A stretch of 64,000 nt of DNA. It comes from Prochilodus magdalenae (taxonomy: Eukaryota > Chordata > Actinopteri > Characiformes > Prochilodontidae). Position numbers and translations under genes: made by a program. Below, one piece after another: positions 44,681-57,059 of this stretch (position 1 is its first letter; the number at the start of each line of letters is the position of its first letter). The stretch spans positions 207,501 through 271,500 of the forward strand of contig JAMWET010004985.1 in assembly GCA_024036415.1 (NCBI GenBank), read 5' to 3'. Under the pieces are notes generated by a model. It worked only from the letters and a program-made list of their open reading frames with translations, was not told the DNA's origin and made no database searches.

Positions 44681-45742
44681 TTTTCATTTAATTAGGTTTG
44701 TATTAATTATATATATATAAAATCTCACCAGACCAAACAGTACTCAGCTTGCGTGATTGCATTTGGGTGTGCCAAAGACCATAGTGTGAAGGAAGTAGCT
44801 GAATCTGCAGGTGTATGGAAGCGTACAGTCATACAGGTCTACCAGCAGTAGCTAAAATCCCAGTCTACAGGGAACTCTCCTCGGAATTATGCCAGGGAAG
44901 GCATCCACCAAATCTGGCCCAACTGGTGAATTTTCTTATACAAGTGTGTCTGAACATTGATGTGGCCTACATCCAGAAACTGGATGTATCCAGTCACAGC
45001 TGTAATTGGTGCTGCTCATCCAGGTATTACACACTATTAGATATGTTTCAGTCACAGAGGATAAATGGCGAATAATGGCGAGTAGTTTTTAGCAAACAAT
45101 GGCATTGTTCATGACGTCATTACCTTTTTCTAGTTTCTGAATGTAGCTTCAGAGGTAGCACCATCTGCTCCAGGCTAATATCCACTTTAACACATTGATA
45201 TGTCACTGCGAGTCACATCGGAGCACGCTGAAGTCTCAGCATCAAGTCTCCAGCTTTTATACAGCTTCAAGTATTCCAATATTTTAGTCATAAATAAGCA
45301 ATTTAAAAAAAATCCAACAAAAATGTTTGCTGTGTTTAAATTCCAACTTCATCGCAATGTTCTAAAATTGGGGTCTGTGTTTCTTTATGGATAATATAAG
45401 AAAGAAAAAGGGTGTGTACATTGTACGTGAGAAACTGCTATCTCTTTGCCCCGCTATTACGGTTCCTTTCTGTACTCTCACAAAAACTGTAAAATTGGGG
45501 TCTGTAATTGTGCTTTGTTGGTGTGTCTGCTGGGATGTTAAATTGTTCAGTGTTCAGTAAGTATGTTTAGGCTGCAGTAATTGTTTTTTATATAAAAACA
45601 AGGACAAAAATACATTTAGCATATTTAATTTATGCAATAGTGAAAAAAGTGGTGGCAAAAAAATAATGGAAGACTAAAAACTGTGTTTGGTATTGGTTTC
45701 ATTTTAGAGCATCCCTAATATATAACCTTATGTGTGTGTATA
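44681..45742. other. No gene; possible transposase N-terminal scrap
   Basis: 44740-44850 reads ACVIAFGCAKDHSVKEVAES then GVWKRTVIQVYQQ, which looks like a transposase helix-turn-helix, but no catalytic part follows. The rest is AT-rich. Confidence 0.35.
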
Positions 45743-47246
45743 CAGTGGGGTGCGAAAGTTTGGGCAGCGTTGTTAATTTTCCTGATTTACCTTTATAAAG
45801 CATTGATTCTTTGGATAAAAAAATTGTATTAAATATATAATATAGGGGACAAACACAGTGATATTTGAGAAGTGAAATGAAGTTTATATGATTTACAGAA
45901 AGTGTGCAATAATTGGTTAAGCAAAAGTAGGCAGGTGCATAAATTTGGGCACTGTTGTCATTTTACTGATTTCAAAACCTTTAGAACTAATTATTGGAAC
46001 CCAAATTTGGTTTGGTAAGTTCAGTGAACCTTGACCTTAATACACAGATGACTCCAATTATGAGAAAGGGTATTTAAGGGGGTCACTTGTAAGTATTTCT
46101 CCTCTTTGCATCTTCTCTGAAGAGTTGCAGCATGGGAGTCTCAAAACAACTTTCAAATGACCTGAAAACAAAGATTGTTCAGCGTCATGGTTTAGGGGAA
46201 GGATACAGAAAGCTATCTCAGAGATTTCAGCTTTCAGTCTTCACTGTGAGAAACATTGTGAGAAAATGGAAGACCACAGGCACAGTTCAAGTCAAGGCTC
46301 GAAGTGGCAGACCAAGAAAAATCTCGAATAAACAGAAGCGAAGGATGTTGAGAACAGTCAGAGTCAACCCACAGACCAGCACCAAAGAACTACAACATGA
46401 TCTTGCTGCTGAGAGAGTCACTTTGCATCGTTCAACTATTCGGCGCACTTTACACAAGGAGATGCTGTATGGGAGAGTGATGCAGAGGAAGCCTTTTCTC
46501 CACCCACATCACAAACAGAGCCGCTTGAGGTATGCTAAAGCACATTTGGACAAGCTAGCTTCATTTTGGAATAAGGTGCTGTGTTATTTGGGCATAACAA
46601 GGGCCGTTATGCATGGAGGAAAAAGAACACAGCACTCCAAGAAAAACACCTGCTACCTACAGTAAAATTTGGTGGTGGTTCCATCATGCTGTGGGGCTGT
46701 GTGGCCAGTACAGGGACTGGGAATCTTGTTAAAGTTGAGGGACGCATGGATTCCAATCAATATCAGCAGATTCTGGAGACCAATGTCCAGGAATCAGTGA
46801 CAAAGCTGAAGCTGTGCCGGGGCTGGATCTTCCAACAAGATAACGACCCCAAACACTGCTCAAAATCTGCTAATGCATTCCATTAGTAACCATCAAACCT
46901 GAATGAACTAGAGATGTTTTGTAAAGAAGTGTGGTCTAAAATACCTTCAGCCACAATCCAGACTCTCATTAGAAGCTGTAGGAAGCGTTTAGAGGCTGTT
47001 ATTAGGATCTACTAAATATTGAGTTATGGGGTTTTTTTGGTGCCCAAATTTATGCACCTGCCTACTTTTGTTTAGACAATTGCACACTTTCTTTAAATCA
47101 TAAAAACTTCATTTCACTTCTCAAATATCACTGTGTTTGTCCCCTATATGATATATTTATCGCAATTTATTTATCCAAACAATCAATGCTTTATAAAGGT
47201 AAATCAGGAAAATTAACAACGCTGCCCAAACTTTCGCACCCCACTG
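45743..47246 (+). mobile_element. Tc1-like element with 210-bp inverted repeats, copy 2
   Basis: Both ends complete: CAGTGGGGTGCGAAAGTTTG at the left and its inverse at the right, flanked by TA on each side (45741-45742, 47247-47248). Length 1504 bp. Confidence 0.95.
46132..47015 (+). pseudogene. Tc1-like transposase with two deletions
   Basis: Same protein as at 32820-33814: MGVSKQLSNDLKTKIVQRHG, the helix-turn-helix pair and GRPRKI hook. It has the identical loss of about 22 bases at WNKVLC|YLG, which removes the first catalytic Asp and shifts the frame. In the downstream frame FQQDNDPKH is intact. A further deletion of about 115 bases after NAFH removes the LEWPSQSP...ENLW block with the catalytic Glu. 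It ends EAVIRIY and a stop. Confidence 0.9.
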
Positions 47247-48250
47247 TATATATATGAGTGACAGACAGACAGACAGATTTGGTTTCTAGTAAATACATTA
47301 AGGGGTTTAAACATTTTCAAAGTCCAGACATGTGAATGGCAGTGTATACAGAGGTGAACAGAGGCTGAAAGTGAAGCAGAAGTGAGCGAGCGTTTTTAGC
47401 TCTTTCCGGCCTGCCATGGCTGAGGTGACTTTGCAGGCAGACAGAATTGGGCTGCAGACTGTCCATTAGGGAACGCGTTCGCTATTTTCGGTCTTCATAG
47501 GCTGAGAGGGCTCTCTCCCAGACTAATGGTTTTTAGTGGGCCTCTGGAGAGCTACGCCACACGCCACTAAATGGACGCACTCTTATTAAATAACATATCA
47601 AAAGTTCCGTCCTAGCTTACAGGGCCACTTGTGAATATGATTGCTGAATTAAGACACCACTGTGAGCGCCCTATCTGTCTTTCTGACAGTTTATCAATGT
47701 GAGAAGAACACATCTCCGGTGATTAAAACTCCAGGCGGCTCCTCCACCCTGGGGACCCTATGTTTTTCCTATTCTAGCAGCCTTCCATCAGCTGAGTCAG
47801 GCGTGTTAGCATAGGGAAAACACTAAATGGACTAAAGTATGCTGACTTTTCAACTATCAGAATAAAATAACCAAGTCTTAAAAACTCCAGAGATGGAAAG
47901 TCTGGCTACTCACATTCATCCCTTTGACCTTATCTCATTGCTGAGCTATTTTCGTTACAAGCTGATACGATCTCTGGGTGCTGGGTCCGATAATGACTCC
48001 TCCACAGTGTAGATAGATCTGTTGAGGGATTGAGAGAAGCTTAACAGTAATTAGTCTGATTGATTAATGTGCCAATTAGTGTCTCTAAGAGTGCAGCACA
48101 GTTTCCTGATTCACAGTGACCTGTGCATTCATAGCGTGACTTCATTGCTGTAACTGGAGAACTGTGGGGATGTGTGTTACTGTACGTCCCTCTAACCCTC
48201 TATTTCCTCTATGCTAAAGGAGATCTAGTGCAGGTTGCATGTAGGTATAG
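47247..48250. other. No gene recognised
   Basis: About 1 kb that looks single-copy, with a short (CAGA)n run at 47262-47276. No ORF of note. It could hold conserved non-coding sequence. Confidence 0.45.
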
Positions 48251-48470
48251 TTAAAGGTGCAATGTGTAAGATTTAGAAGGGCTCTATTAACAGGGATGGA
48301 ATATGGTAATCAAAATTGTGTTCTCATTAATGTATAATCACCTGTAACTGTGAACCATTGTGCTTTTGTTAACTTAAAATGAGCCCTTTACATCTACCTG
48401 GGAGCAGGTAATCCTCCAACAGAGGCTGCTAAAGCAGCAGCTTGTATTTGCTAGGGCTGTCACACCAGCA
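48251..48470 (+). mobile_element. TTAA-element left-end fragment
   Basis: TTAAAGGTGCAATGTGTAAG at 48251 resembles the left end of the 39484 element. No matching right end is seen before the 73-bp array, so it is truncated. Confidence 0.5.
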
Positions 48471-48573
48471 GGATGACAGAGAAAGCAGAAGGAGGCTTTT
48501 CAAATTGTATGCATAGGTCTGTACATAACCCGTTAGGACATCCTGATGCCTTAATAAGTGGAACAGTTAGATG

Positions 48574-49790
48574 TTGGCACTGTCATTCAACTCCTTATTT
48601 ATCAGCGTCTAGTTTGAATGTTCCCATTCCACCTTAAATATTCATTCTGGCTGTGACATTGAACCCTCATTAGCCAGCTTCTTGTTCAAAGTTTCCCATT
48701 CCATCTTAAATTTGCATGATGGCACTGAGATTTAACGCCTAATTCACCAGCTTCTTGTTCAAATGTTTCCGTTCCACCTTAAATTTACATTCCAGTACTG
48801 ACATTCAACTCATTATTCACCAGCTTCTTGTTCAAATGTTTCCGTTCCACCTTAAATTTACATTCCAGTACTGACATTCAACTCATTATTCACCAGCTTC
48901 TTGTTCAAATGTTTCCATGCCACCTTAAATTTGCATTCTGGCACTAAGATTTAACTCACTATTCACCAGCTTCTTGTTCAAATGTTTCCGTTCCACCTTA
49001 AATTTACATTCCAGTACTGACATTCAACTCTTTATTCACCAGCTTCTTGTTCAAATGTTTCCGCTCCACCTTAAATTTACATTCCAGTACTGATATTTAA
49101 CTCTTTATTCACCAGCTTGTTCAAATGTTTCCGCTCCACCTTAAATTTACATTCCAGTACTGACATTCAACTCATTATTCACCAGCTTCTTGTTCAAATG
49201 TTTCCATTCCACCTTAAATTTGCATTCTGGCACTGACATTTAACTCATTATTCACCAGCTTCTTGTTCAAATGTTTCCATTCCACCTTAAATTTGCATTC
49301 TGGCACTGACATTCAACTCTTTATTCATCAGCTTCTTGTTCAAATGTTTCCATTCCACCTTAAATTTGCATTCTGGCACTGACATTCAACTCTTTATTCA
49401 CCAGCTTCTTGTTCAAATGTTTCCATTCCACCTTAAATTTGCATTCTGGCACTGACATTCAACTCTTTATTCACCAGCTTCTTGTTCAAATGTTTCCATT
49501 CCACCTTAAATTTACATTCCGGTACTAACATTCAACTACTTATTCACTAGTTTCTTGTTCAAATGTTTCCATGCCACCTTAAATATACATTCTGGCACTG
49601 AGATTTAATTCCTCATTATCCCAGCTTCTTGTTCAAATGTTTTGGTTCCACCTTAAATTTACATTCCAGTACTGACATTTAACTCTTTATTCACCAGCTT
49701 CTTGTTCAAATGTTTCCGTTCCACCTTAAATTTATATTTTGTAACTGATATTCAGTTTCTTGTTTAAACTGTTCCACCTCAAATGGCACA
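48574..49790. repeat. 73-bp minisatellite, about 16 units
   Basis: The unit contains CACCAGCTTCTTGTTCAAAT, GTTTCCATTCCACCTTAAAT and TGCATTCTGGCACTGACATT. Two subtypes alternate in blocks: ACATTCCAGTACTGACATTC and GCATTCTGGCACTGACATTC. Edge units are more degenerate. Confidence 0.95.
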
Positions 49791-50067
49791 GTGACTGTAA
49801 TCATAACATCTCAGGTGCCAGAATGTAGCTGCAGGACCTTTTAAGGTGGAACAGGAAAATGTAAAACAAATATTTTACAGGCACTACAGAGCAGATATAT
49901 GAAAACAAGCAACAACCATGACAGTGAGCTTAACCAAAGACGTTGTTCTAATTTCTAAGCTCGTTTGAGGGGAACTTAATACCTTCATTCTTCATATTTA
50001 ATCAAAAATTAATATCATAATTCCCAACAAACCTTTTAAAGTAACACCATTAAGTTGCTGTGTAAAT

Positions 50068-50086
50068 CTCTCTCTCTCTCTCTTTA

Positions 50087-50147
<61 letters not shown>
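50068..50147. repeat. CT and CA dinucleotide microsatellites
   Basis: (CT)n at about 50068-50083, then (CA)n at 50090-50147, about 29 repeats. Confidence 0.95.
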
Positions 50148-50149
<2 letters not shown>

Positions 50150-50506
50150 CTACACTCCAGGCTGATAAACGCCGCTCTGACTGGGAGCTCATTAACACAG
50201 GGCAAGGTGAGTGGTGTAATGGGCAGACTCTTTATCAGCACTCTGAGGACTCAGCGAAACCCTCAGCTGAAACCCAGTCACGACCTCGAAAGTTAGTGCT
50301 TCTATTCTGGCAACTTAAATCCTCTTATACAGAAGGAAGGGCACAGTTCTGCCGACCCTGTGATGCCCGGGAGCATTATGAATGGGAAATGATTAGGAAA
50401 TATATATTAGAGTATACTGGGGAATGGATGTAGCACACCATTGGAATGGTTGTTATGTAAATAAGGAATAAGTGGAGCATAACCCTGGATATGGTCATAC
50501 AGTATA

Positions 50507-51654
50507 CAGTGGTGGGCAGTAACAAAGTAAATGTAATTAGTTACTGTACTCAAGTAGTTTTTCTGTGTGGCTGTACTTTACTGACTGTCTACTTCACCAC
50601 AGTATGTGAAATTAGTTGGTACCTTTCGTAGCATGTAAAAATGAAACAAGCTTATTCATGGATTCCCAGCATCCATGGAAATGTCCATTTCAGGCCTGGA
50701 CTACATCAAGGACCACCTGGAGGAGGGCAGGTAAAGCAGGATGGAGTTAGTAAACAGATCAAACACATTGATATAGATCCCTTGTTGATCCCACAGTGGG
50801 GAAATTTAGTCTCCGCATTTAACCCATCCGTGAAGGGAAACACCCACATACACACTCACTAGTGAACACACACACTAGGGGGCAGTGAGCACACTTACCC
50901 AGAGCGCAGCCCTATCCACGGCACCCAGGGAGCAGTTGGGGGTTAGGTGCCTTGCTCAAGGGCACCTCAGTCGTTACTTTTAGTTCAGGGAATCGAACCG
51001 GCAACCCACAAGGCTGGTTCCCTAACCTCCAGCCCACGACTGCCCAATGTTCCTGACTTTGTGTGTAAATAGACACAATATAGAAATATGTACACATGAC
51101 CTCGTGACTGGTGAGCATCTTTTTCTGCATGTATACAAACATGATTTCTGATTATATTAAATTTGGTTTGGCTAGTTCATATTTATTAACAGAGCCCTAC
51201 AGATACAGTACAGTAAAGGAAACTCATTTGTGAACCTGTTTAAACTTTTCAAATTAATATCTATTACACTTTAACCTGTAACTAAGTTGCAAATAAATCT
51301 TGAACTGAAACTTTACTTGTTAGCAAATAGTTATTTGTAGTTCTAGCTAATGGAACCTGTTCTCCTTCAGTGTTCTGTGCTTATGATGATTTGAATAGAC
51401 ATCAGTGTCAAACTAACGAATTACCTTTTATTAAAAGAGTCCTGTTCCAGAAATGATAATAGGACATTAGAGCCATAATAAATCATGCTCCGGTTACTCT
51501 CCATACTTAAATACACTGGAAAGTAAACACTTGGGTACTGTTACTCCCCATACTTAAGTACATTGGAAGGTAAATACTTTGGTACTGTTAGCTTCTACTT
51601 TTACTGGAGTAACTTTAACTCAAGTACATGGTTTGTGTACTTCGTCCACCACTG
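50507..51654 (-). mobile_element. Non-autonomous hAT-like element, copy 2, with SINE
   Basis: Begins CAGTGGTGGGCAGTAACAAA and ends TTCGTCCACCACTG, the inverse arrangement of 22510-24528. It holds about two units of the 47-bp motif (ACTCCCCATACTTAAGTACA) instead of 24, and a SINE at 50771-51045. No clear 8-bp duplication. Confidence 0.8.
50771..51045 (-). mobile_element. tRNA-derived SINE, family A, nested in hAT copy 2
   Basis: Complement reads GTGGGCTGGAGGTTAGGGAA, GGTTCGATTCCC, CCCTTGAGCAAGGCACCTAA and GGGTTAAATGCGGAG. hAT copy 1 reads through the same site uninterrupted. Confidence 0.95.
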
Positions 51655-53760
51655 AGTGTAATCATGGCAATGAGTGTAGAGTAACCCTGGGAATGGATAG
51701 AGCAGAACTATGGAAATGAAGATACCAGAACCCCTTGAACTGGTGTAGAATGACCATGGAAATGTGTATAATGTAACTCTGGGGTGTAAAAAAATGGGTG
51801 TAACTATGAGAATGAGTCTAGAGTAACTTTGGAAAGTGTGTAGCATAACTGTGGAAATGGGTGTAGTGTAACCCTGGGAATAGGTGTAACAGTACCAGAG
51901 AAAGGGATGTGTTATACCATTGAAATAGTTGTGGTGCTACATTAAAAAGGAGGGTACCTCTTACCTCAAAATGAGTCAGAAAGGGGCCAGTTTCAAGTTG
52001 ATATGTCAATGTAGTGTTGCTACGTTGTGCATAGTTTAACCCTGAAAATGACTGTAGCATTACCCTGGAAATTGGTGTAATGCAACATTGGAAATAGGTG
52101 TAATATTATCCTGGAAATGGGTGTAGTGTTACCCTAAAAACTGGTGTAGTGTTACCCTGGAAATGGGTGTAGTGTTACTCTGGAAATAGGTGTAATATTA
52201 TCCTGGAAATGGGTGTAGTGTTACCCTAAAAACTGGTGTAGTGTTACCCTGGAAATGGGTGTAGTGTTACCCTAAAAACTGGTGTAGTGTTACCCTGGAA
52301 ATGGGTGTAGTGTTACCCTAAAAACTGGTGTAGTGTTACCCTGGAAATGGGTGTAGTGTTACTCTGGAAATGGGTGTAGTGTTACCCTGGAAATGGGTGT
52401 AGTGTTACTCTGGAAATGGGTGTAGTGTTACCCTGGAAATGGGTGTAGTGTTACCCTGGAAATGGGTGTAGTGTTACCCTGGAAATAGGTGTAGTGTTAG
52501 CCTAAAAACTGGTGTAGTCTTACCCTGGAAATGGGTGTAGTGTTACTCTGGAAATGGGTGTAGTGTTACCCTAAAAACTGGTGTAGTGTTACCCTGGAAA
52601 TGGGTGTAGTGTTACTGTGGAAATAGGTGTAATATTATCCTGGAAATGGGTGTAGTGTTACCCTAAAAACTGGTGTAGTGTTACCCTGGAAATGGGTGTA
52701 GTGTTACCCTAAAAACTGGTGTAGTGTTACCCTGGAAATGGGTGTAGTGTTACCCTGGAAATGGGTGTAGTGTTACTCTGGAAATGGGTGTAGTGTTACC
52801 CTGGAAATGGGTGTAGTGTTACCCTGGAAATGGGTGTAGTGTTACCCTGGAAATGGGTGTAGTGTTAGCCTAAAAACTGGTGTAGTCTTACCCTGGAAAT
52901 GGGTGTAGTGTTACTCTGGAAATGGGTGTAGTGTTACCCTAAAAACTGGTGTAGTGTTACCCTGGAAATGGGTGTAGTGTTACTCTGGAAATGGGTGTAA
53001 TGTTATCCTGGAAATGGGTGTAGTGTTACCCTGGAAATAGGCGTAGTGTTACCCTGGGTGTAGTGTTACCCTAAAAACTGGTGTAGTGTTACCCTGGAAA
53101 TGGGTGTAGTGTTACCCTAAAAACTGGTGTAGTGTTACCCTGGAAATGGGTGTAGTGTTACCCTAAAAACTGGTGTAGTGTTACCCTGGAAATGGGTGTA
53201 GTGTTACCCTAAAAACTGGTGTAGTGTTACCCTGGAAATGGGTGTAGTGTTACTCTGGAAATGGGTGTACTGTTACCCTGGAAATGGGTGTAGTGTTACC
53301 CTAAAAACTGGTGTAGTGTTACCCTGAAAATGGGTGTAGTGTTACTCTGGAAATCGCAGTAGTGGCACCTTGGAAATTGATTAATCATCCTGCTGGAAAT
53401 CGGTGTAGCATTACCCTGGAAATGGGTATAGTGTTACACTAGACATGGGTGTAGTGTTTCCCTAGACGTAGGTTTAGTGTAACACTGGAAATGAGTGTTA
53501 CATTACCAAAGAAAAGGATGTTCTATGACCATGGGTGTAGTGTTACCCTGGAAATGGCTGTTGTGTATAGGATAACTGAGGAAATGGGTGTAAAGTAACT
53601 CTGGTAATGAGTGTGATGTTACCAGAGAAATGGACATGGTAAAACCATGGAAACAGGTGTAGTGCTTATCTAATTAACAGGTGTTGTGTTACCCTGGAAA
53701 TGTGTGTAATGCTGCACTAGAAACGGGTGCAGCGTAACCCTGGAAATGGGTTTGGTGAGG

Positions 53761-54390
53761 GTAGCCCACTGATTTATTTATTTGCTGGTCTAGTCTATGT
53801 CTGATAGATTTGATCAGTCAACCTATAGACAAAAATATTCTCATAATCCAGATTAAACCAACAAGGCAACAAGGCAGCTGTACTAGCAATATCTTCCCCC
53901 CAACCTCTAGAAGGGTACACTGATACCCTGGAGAACTGCATCCATATTGGATAGTCCACAGAAAACGGGATGGGCATGAGAAACCGGTGCAGCTTCAGGG
54001 AGAAGAGCCCAACACATCAAATCCCTGGTCTCCTCTGTCATCCCAAACTAAGATTTGAGTGAATTCCGATCCTTTTAAAACGCTCAGCTGTCATTTCGAT
54101 TAGAACATCTTGTAAATGGTGCTAGACTTATGAAGGGAGTGCGCTTAAGCATGCATTTGTGTCATATCTCTGGTAAGAGCCAAATTTAGCTCCAGTGAAC
54201 ATACACTCTGCTTCCTGGAGCTCCCTTACCATATTAATGTTGCAGTGTGGGCTCGTGTAATGTTGGTTAAGCTGGTAGGGCATCTCTAATGCATGCTTTG
54301 TGGACAGAAGGAATTGTGTGGCTTCAGCATTTCATTCAATATTAACTCATCTATTCACTCTGACCTCGCCCTCCGCCTGGACCGGTAGGG
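53761..54390. other. No gene recognised
   Basis: Unannotated sequence between the 23-bp array and a hAT element. Confidence 0.5.
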
Positions 54391-54812
54391 TAGGGTTTCC
54401 ACCTTTCAGAAATTAAAATAAAGGACGGGGGGGGCTTGGGGGTGTTCATGTGTGTGTGACAGGCATGTGTATTGGACATTTATCGAAATACGGAACAAAT
54501 TGCGTCCCATATTTGAGCTGATTCCAGGGGGCGGGAGATTGGGACCATTCATGTATGTGTGGCATACGTATGTATATCGGACATTTACGGAAATTCGGAA
54601 AGTTGCGCCCCTGATTTGAGCTGGGAGTTGGGGGGTGGTGGGATTGTGGATAGAGAGATTGTGATCATTCATGTGTGTGTGTGACAGACGTGTGTGTCGT
54701 ACATTTACGGAAATACGGAAAAATTTGTTCCATAGTGGTTTAATACGGGACGCAACATTTAATTGCCAAATAAAGGACGATTCCTTATTTTATGGGACGG
54801 GTGGCAACCCTA
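54391..54812. mobile_element. 422-bp hAT element, TAGGGTTGCC type
   Basis: Ends TAGGGTTTCCACC and GGTGGCAACCCTA are inverted copies matching the 55-bp element at 1037. Flanking octamers CGGTAGGG (54383-54390) and CAGTAGGG (54813-54820) agree at 7 of 8. Inside, a unit with GTGTGTGACAGRCRTGTGT, GACATTTAYSGAAATACGGA and RTTTGAGCTG occurs three times. Confidence 0.85.
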
Positions 54813-56554
54813 CAGTAGGGGCACATATTTCTGAGACTGAAATCTTCCTCGGATCACTAACCGATCAGTCACGGCCTGCGGTGTGCTCCTCAGCGAGCCT
54901 GAACGCTGGTTATCAATATCGCATGAGCGGCGTGCAGTTTCATCCCATAAAGTGCAGTTCTGAAATATTCCAATCCAGGAACAAGACTGCCTATCTCATA
55001 TGCCATGTCTGAGCATATCCGTATGAGATACAACCTCATCTGAAATGGCTCTCCGATGTCAGCGCAGGCAGCGGCGCAGAGCAGATATAAGATAAACCCG
55101 CTAAAAAGGATATGTCACCCGCGGCTAGCATGGCAGCGCCTTCTCGCAATTAGATTTTGGATTCAGTATTTATGAGATTCCCCATGGCGGGGGACAGCAC
55201 ACTCGTGTGGGTGGAATTCCTCTAACTCACTGAGCCAATTCCATATTTCATGAACGTTTGAATGGATATCCAGGATTGGAATGATTTCATGCATTGTGGA
55301 CGGATTAGCGTAGCATCCGCTAAAGTATGGCCAGCGGAGGCGTATGCTGGAGATCATGGCTGGAGGATTATGCCGTTCTTTCCTGTTCTATAATTTATTC
55401 TATTCTAATCTGACTCTGTATAGTTCCTGGTCCGCAGAGACTTGCTGGCTAGATGTTGTGAAGATGGTGGAGTCGTCTTTCCTTGTATGATGGTTATCTC
55501 TCTGACATTGGTTTTAGGCCATTGGGCTTACACACTGTGAGTCAGAGGCCCATGTCCCTCATCTCCTCTCCCCCTCTCTTTCTCTCTCTCTCCTGACTCA
55601 CAGCACGCATCGTACCCTTGCCCGCTCTTCCTCCATCCACATGTGTTCACACATCAGAAAATGCTCATTTTCTGAGGCTGTTCGAGACCTGTTGTCTCCC
55701 CCCCTTCCCCTCCCCCTTTCTTTTCATCATCTCAACGGCTCTATCGCTATTCACTGCACCATTCTGACTCCCTCTGAGACACGCGAGGCCCATGGCCCAT
55801 GTGCAAGCATCTTTCTGACTGGGCCTAGAGCAAGGAGGTGCCGCATGTATTTCTCCCTAATTGGGTCGGAACTAATCATGTTTCACCGCTGAATGGCTAA
55901 GGCACAGCAGAGCGGAGGCAGGGTGACAGGCGCGTCTCCCTGGGTCTCCTGGGTCCTTATGCTGCAACAACAGCTGCTTACTTCCACTATGTTTACCTTC
56001 CCCGCTCTTTACCGTCTCCCACGTCCAGCGAAAGGCCGTGGTTCCGCGCCCATGGGCCGAAAGCCAGCCGTGAAAACCTTCCGACATCCAGCCACCGTCC
56101 TGTACACTTGTACATTCCCATAATGAAGAGGGAGCTCCAGAGTGCACAATGTTAAACATTCGCTCTGACATGTATATCATGTCACATTAAGTATGAGAGC
56201 CCCGTGGAATGGGACGGAAGCAACAGTCGTTAGAGCTTCATTTTTCTAAGCACGTTTCAGTAGAAGCACTTACGCCGTACTGTCAGGTGCCTAGCATGAT
56301 TTACTCAAATGGCTTTTTTCGTTTGACCAAACCAAACAGGACGGCTCACTCATGCGAAGCATTTTACGATGCTAAGTGTATATTTATTAGAAGTACTCGT
56401 ATAATATGCTCTGTAAAAAACTGAAAAATTATTTATTGTTAGAATGAGATTTGTTGCACCCAACAAAGTGTTGGTATTGGTAGGCACTGAGAAGCTACTG
56501 GGATGGGGATGCAAACTTGTGGTTGAGGTGTTGTGCACTCGATGTACACTCTTC
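54813..56554. other. No gene recognised
   Basis: About 1.7 kb, looks single-copy, with a CT-rich stretch at 55560-55595. Short ORFs lack motifs. It could hold conserved non-coding sequence near the TUNAR-like gene. Confidence 0.45.
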
Positions 56555-56975
56555 ATTGCGATTGCAGTTCATTTTGGTGCTGACCATGATGCCTCCACAC
56601 ATGGATTCGTTTGTCATCACCGCCAAGACAAAAGACTTGTGACTGAAGATGACCCACTGCCATTCTGAGTCACTCCATGATTCACTTCCTGACACCATTG
56701 CAGCCATTGGTGACGTTGATGTGTTGTTATGGACAGTCGTCATAACGGTCTGTGTGCATGTAGTCCTGCGTCAAGCAGCCGTCTGCCAATGATGCTGGCA
56801 CCACCAGGACTCAGGACTCATGGAGGGCATCACTGCTTGCTGAATGTCTGCAAATTGTGGCAGTTGGGTCAGTAAGGTACAGCGATAAGACCCGTCCAAG
56901 TAGAGGACTTACGTTATGTGCATGACTCACAATATCAGGCCTATCCATCCAAGTTTTAATGACACTTTTTACTTT
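56555..56975 (-). mobile_element. Tc1-like fragment, 'AGCTGCACCC' family, copy 5
   Basis: In complement it contains GAATGGCAGTGGGTCATCTT and CAGTCACAAGTC followed by the CTTGGCGGTGATGACAAACG block, as in copies 1 and 4. The terminal repeats are largely lost. Confidence 0.7.
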
Positions 56976-57059
56976 TTACACTATTAACTATTAATATAAT
57001 GATTAATTATTGTGTGATTAATAACTGTTTCCTCGGTTCATGATGTGATTAAGAAATGG

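Larger units (their letters stand above)
50390..53760. repeat. 23-bp minisatellite, interrupted by a hAT element
   Basis: The core (52040-53350) is made of 23-base units of two kinds: CTGGAAATGGGTGTAGTGTT + ACC and CTAAAAACTGGTGTAGTGTT + ACC. They often alternate as a 46-bp pair. Degenerate units extend right to about 53760 and left across the hAT insertion to about 50390 (TGGAATGGTTGTTATG, GGAGCATAACCCTGG). Confidence 0.95.

Noticed and set aside
49998..50198. Cys/Val repeat frame
   Set aside because: Translation of the CA microsatellite.
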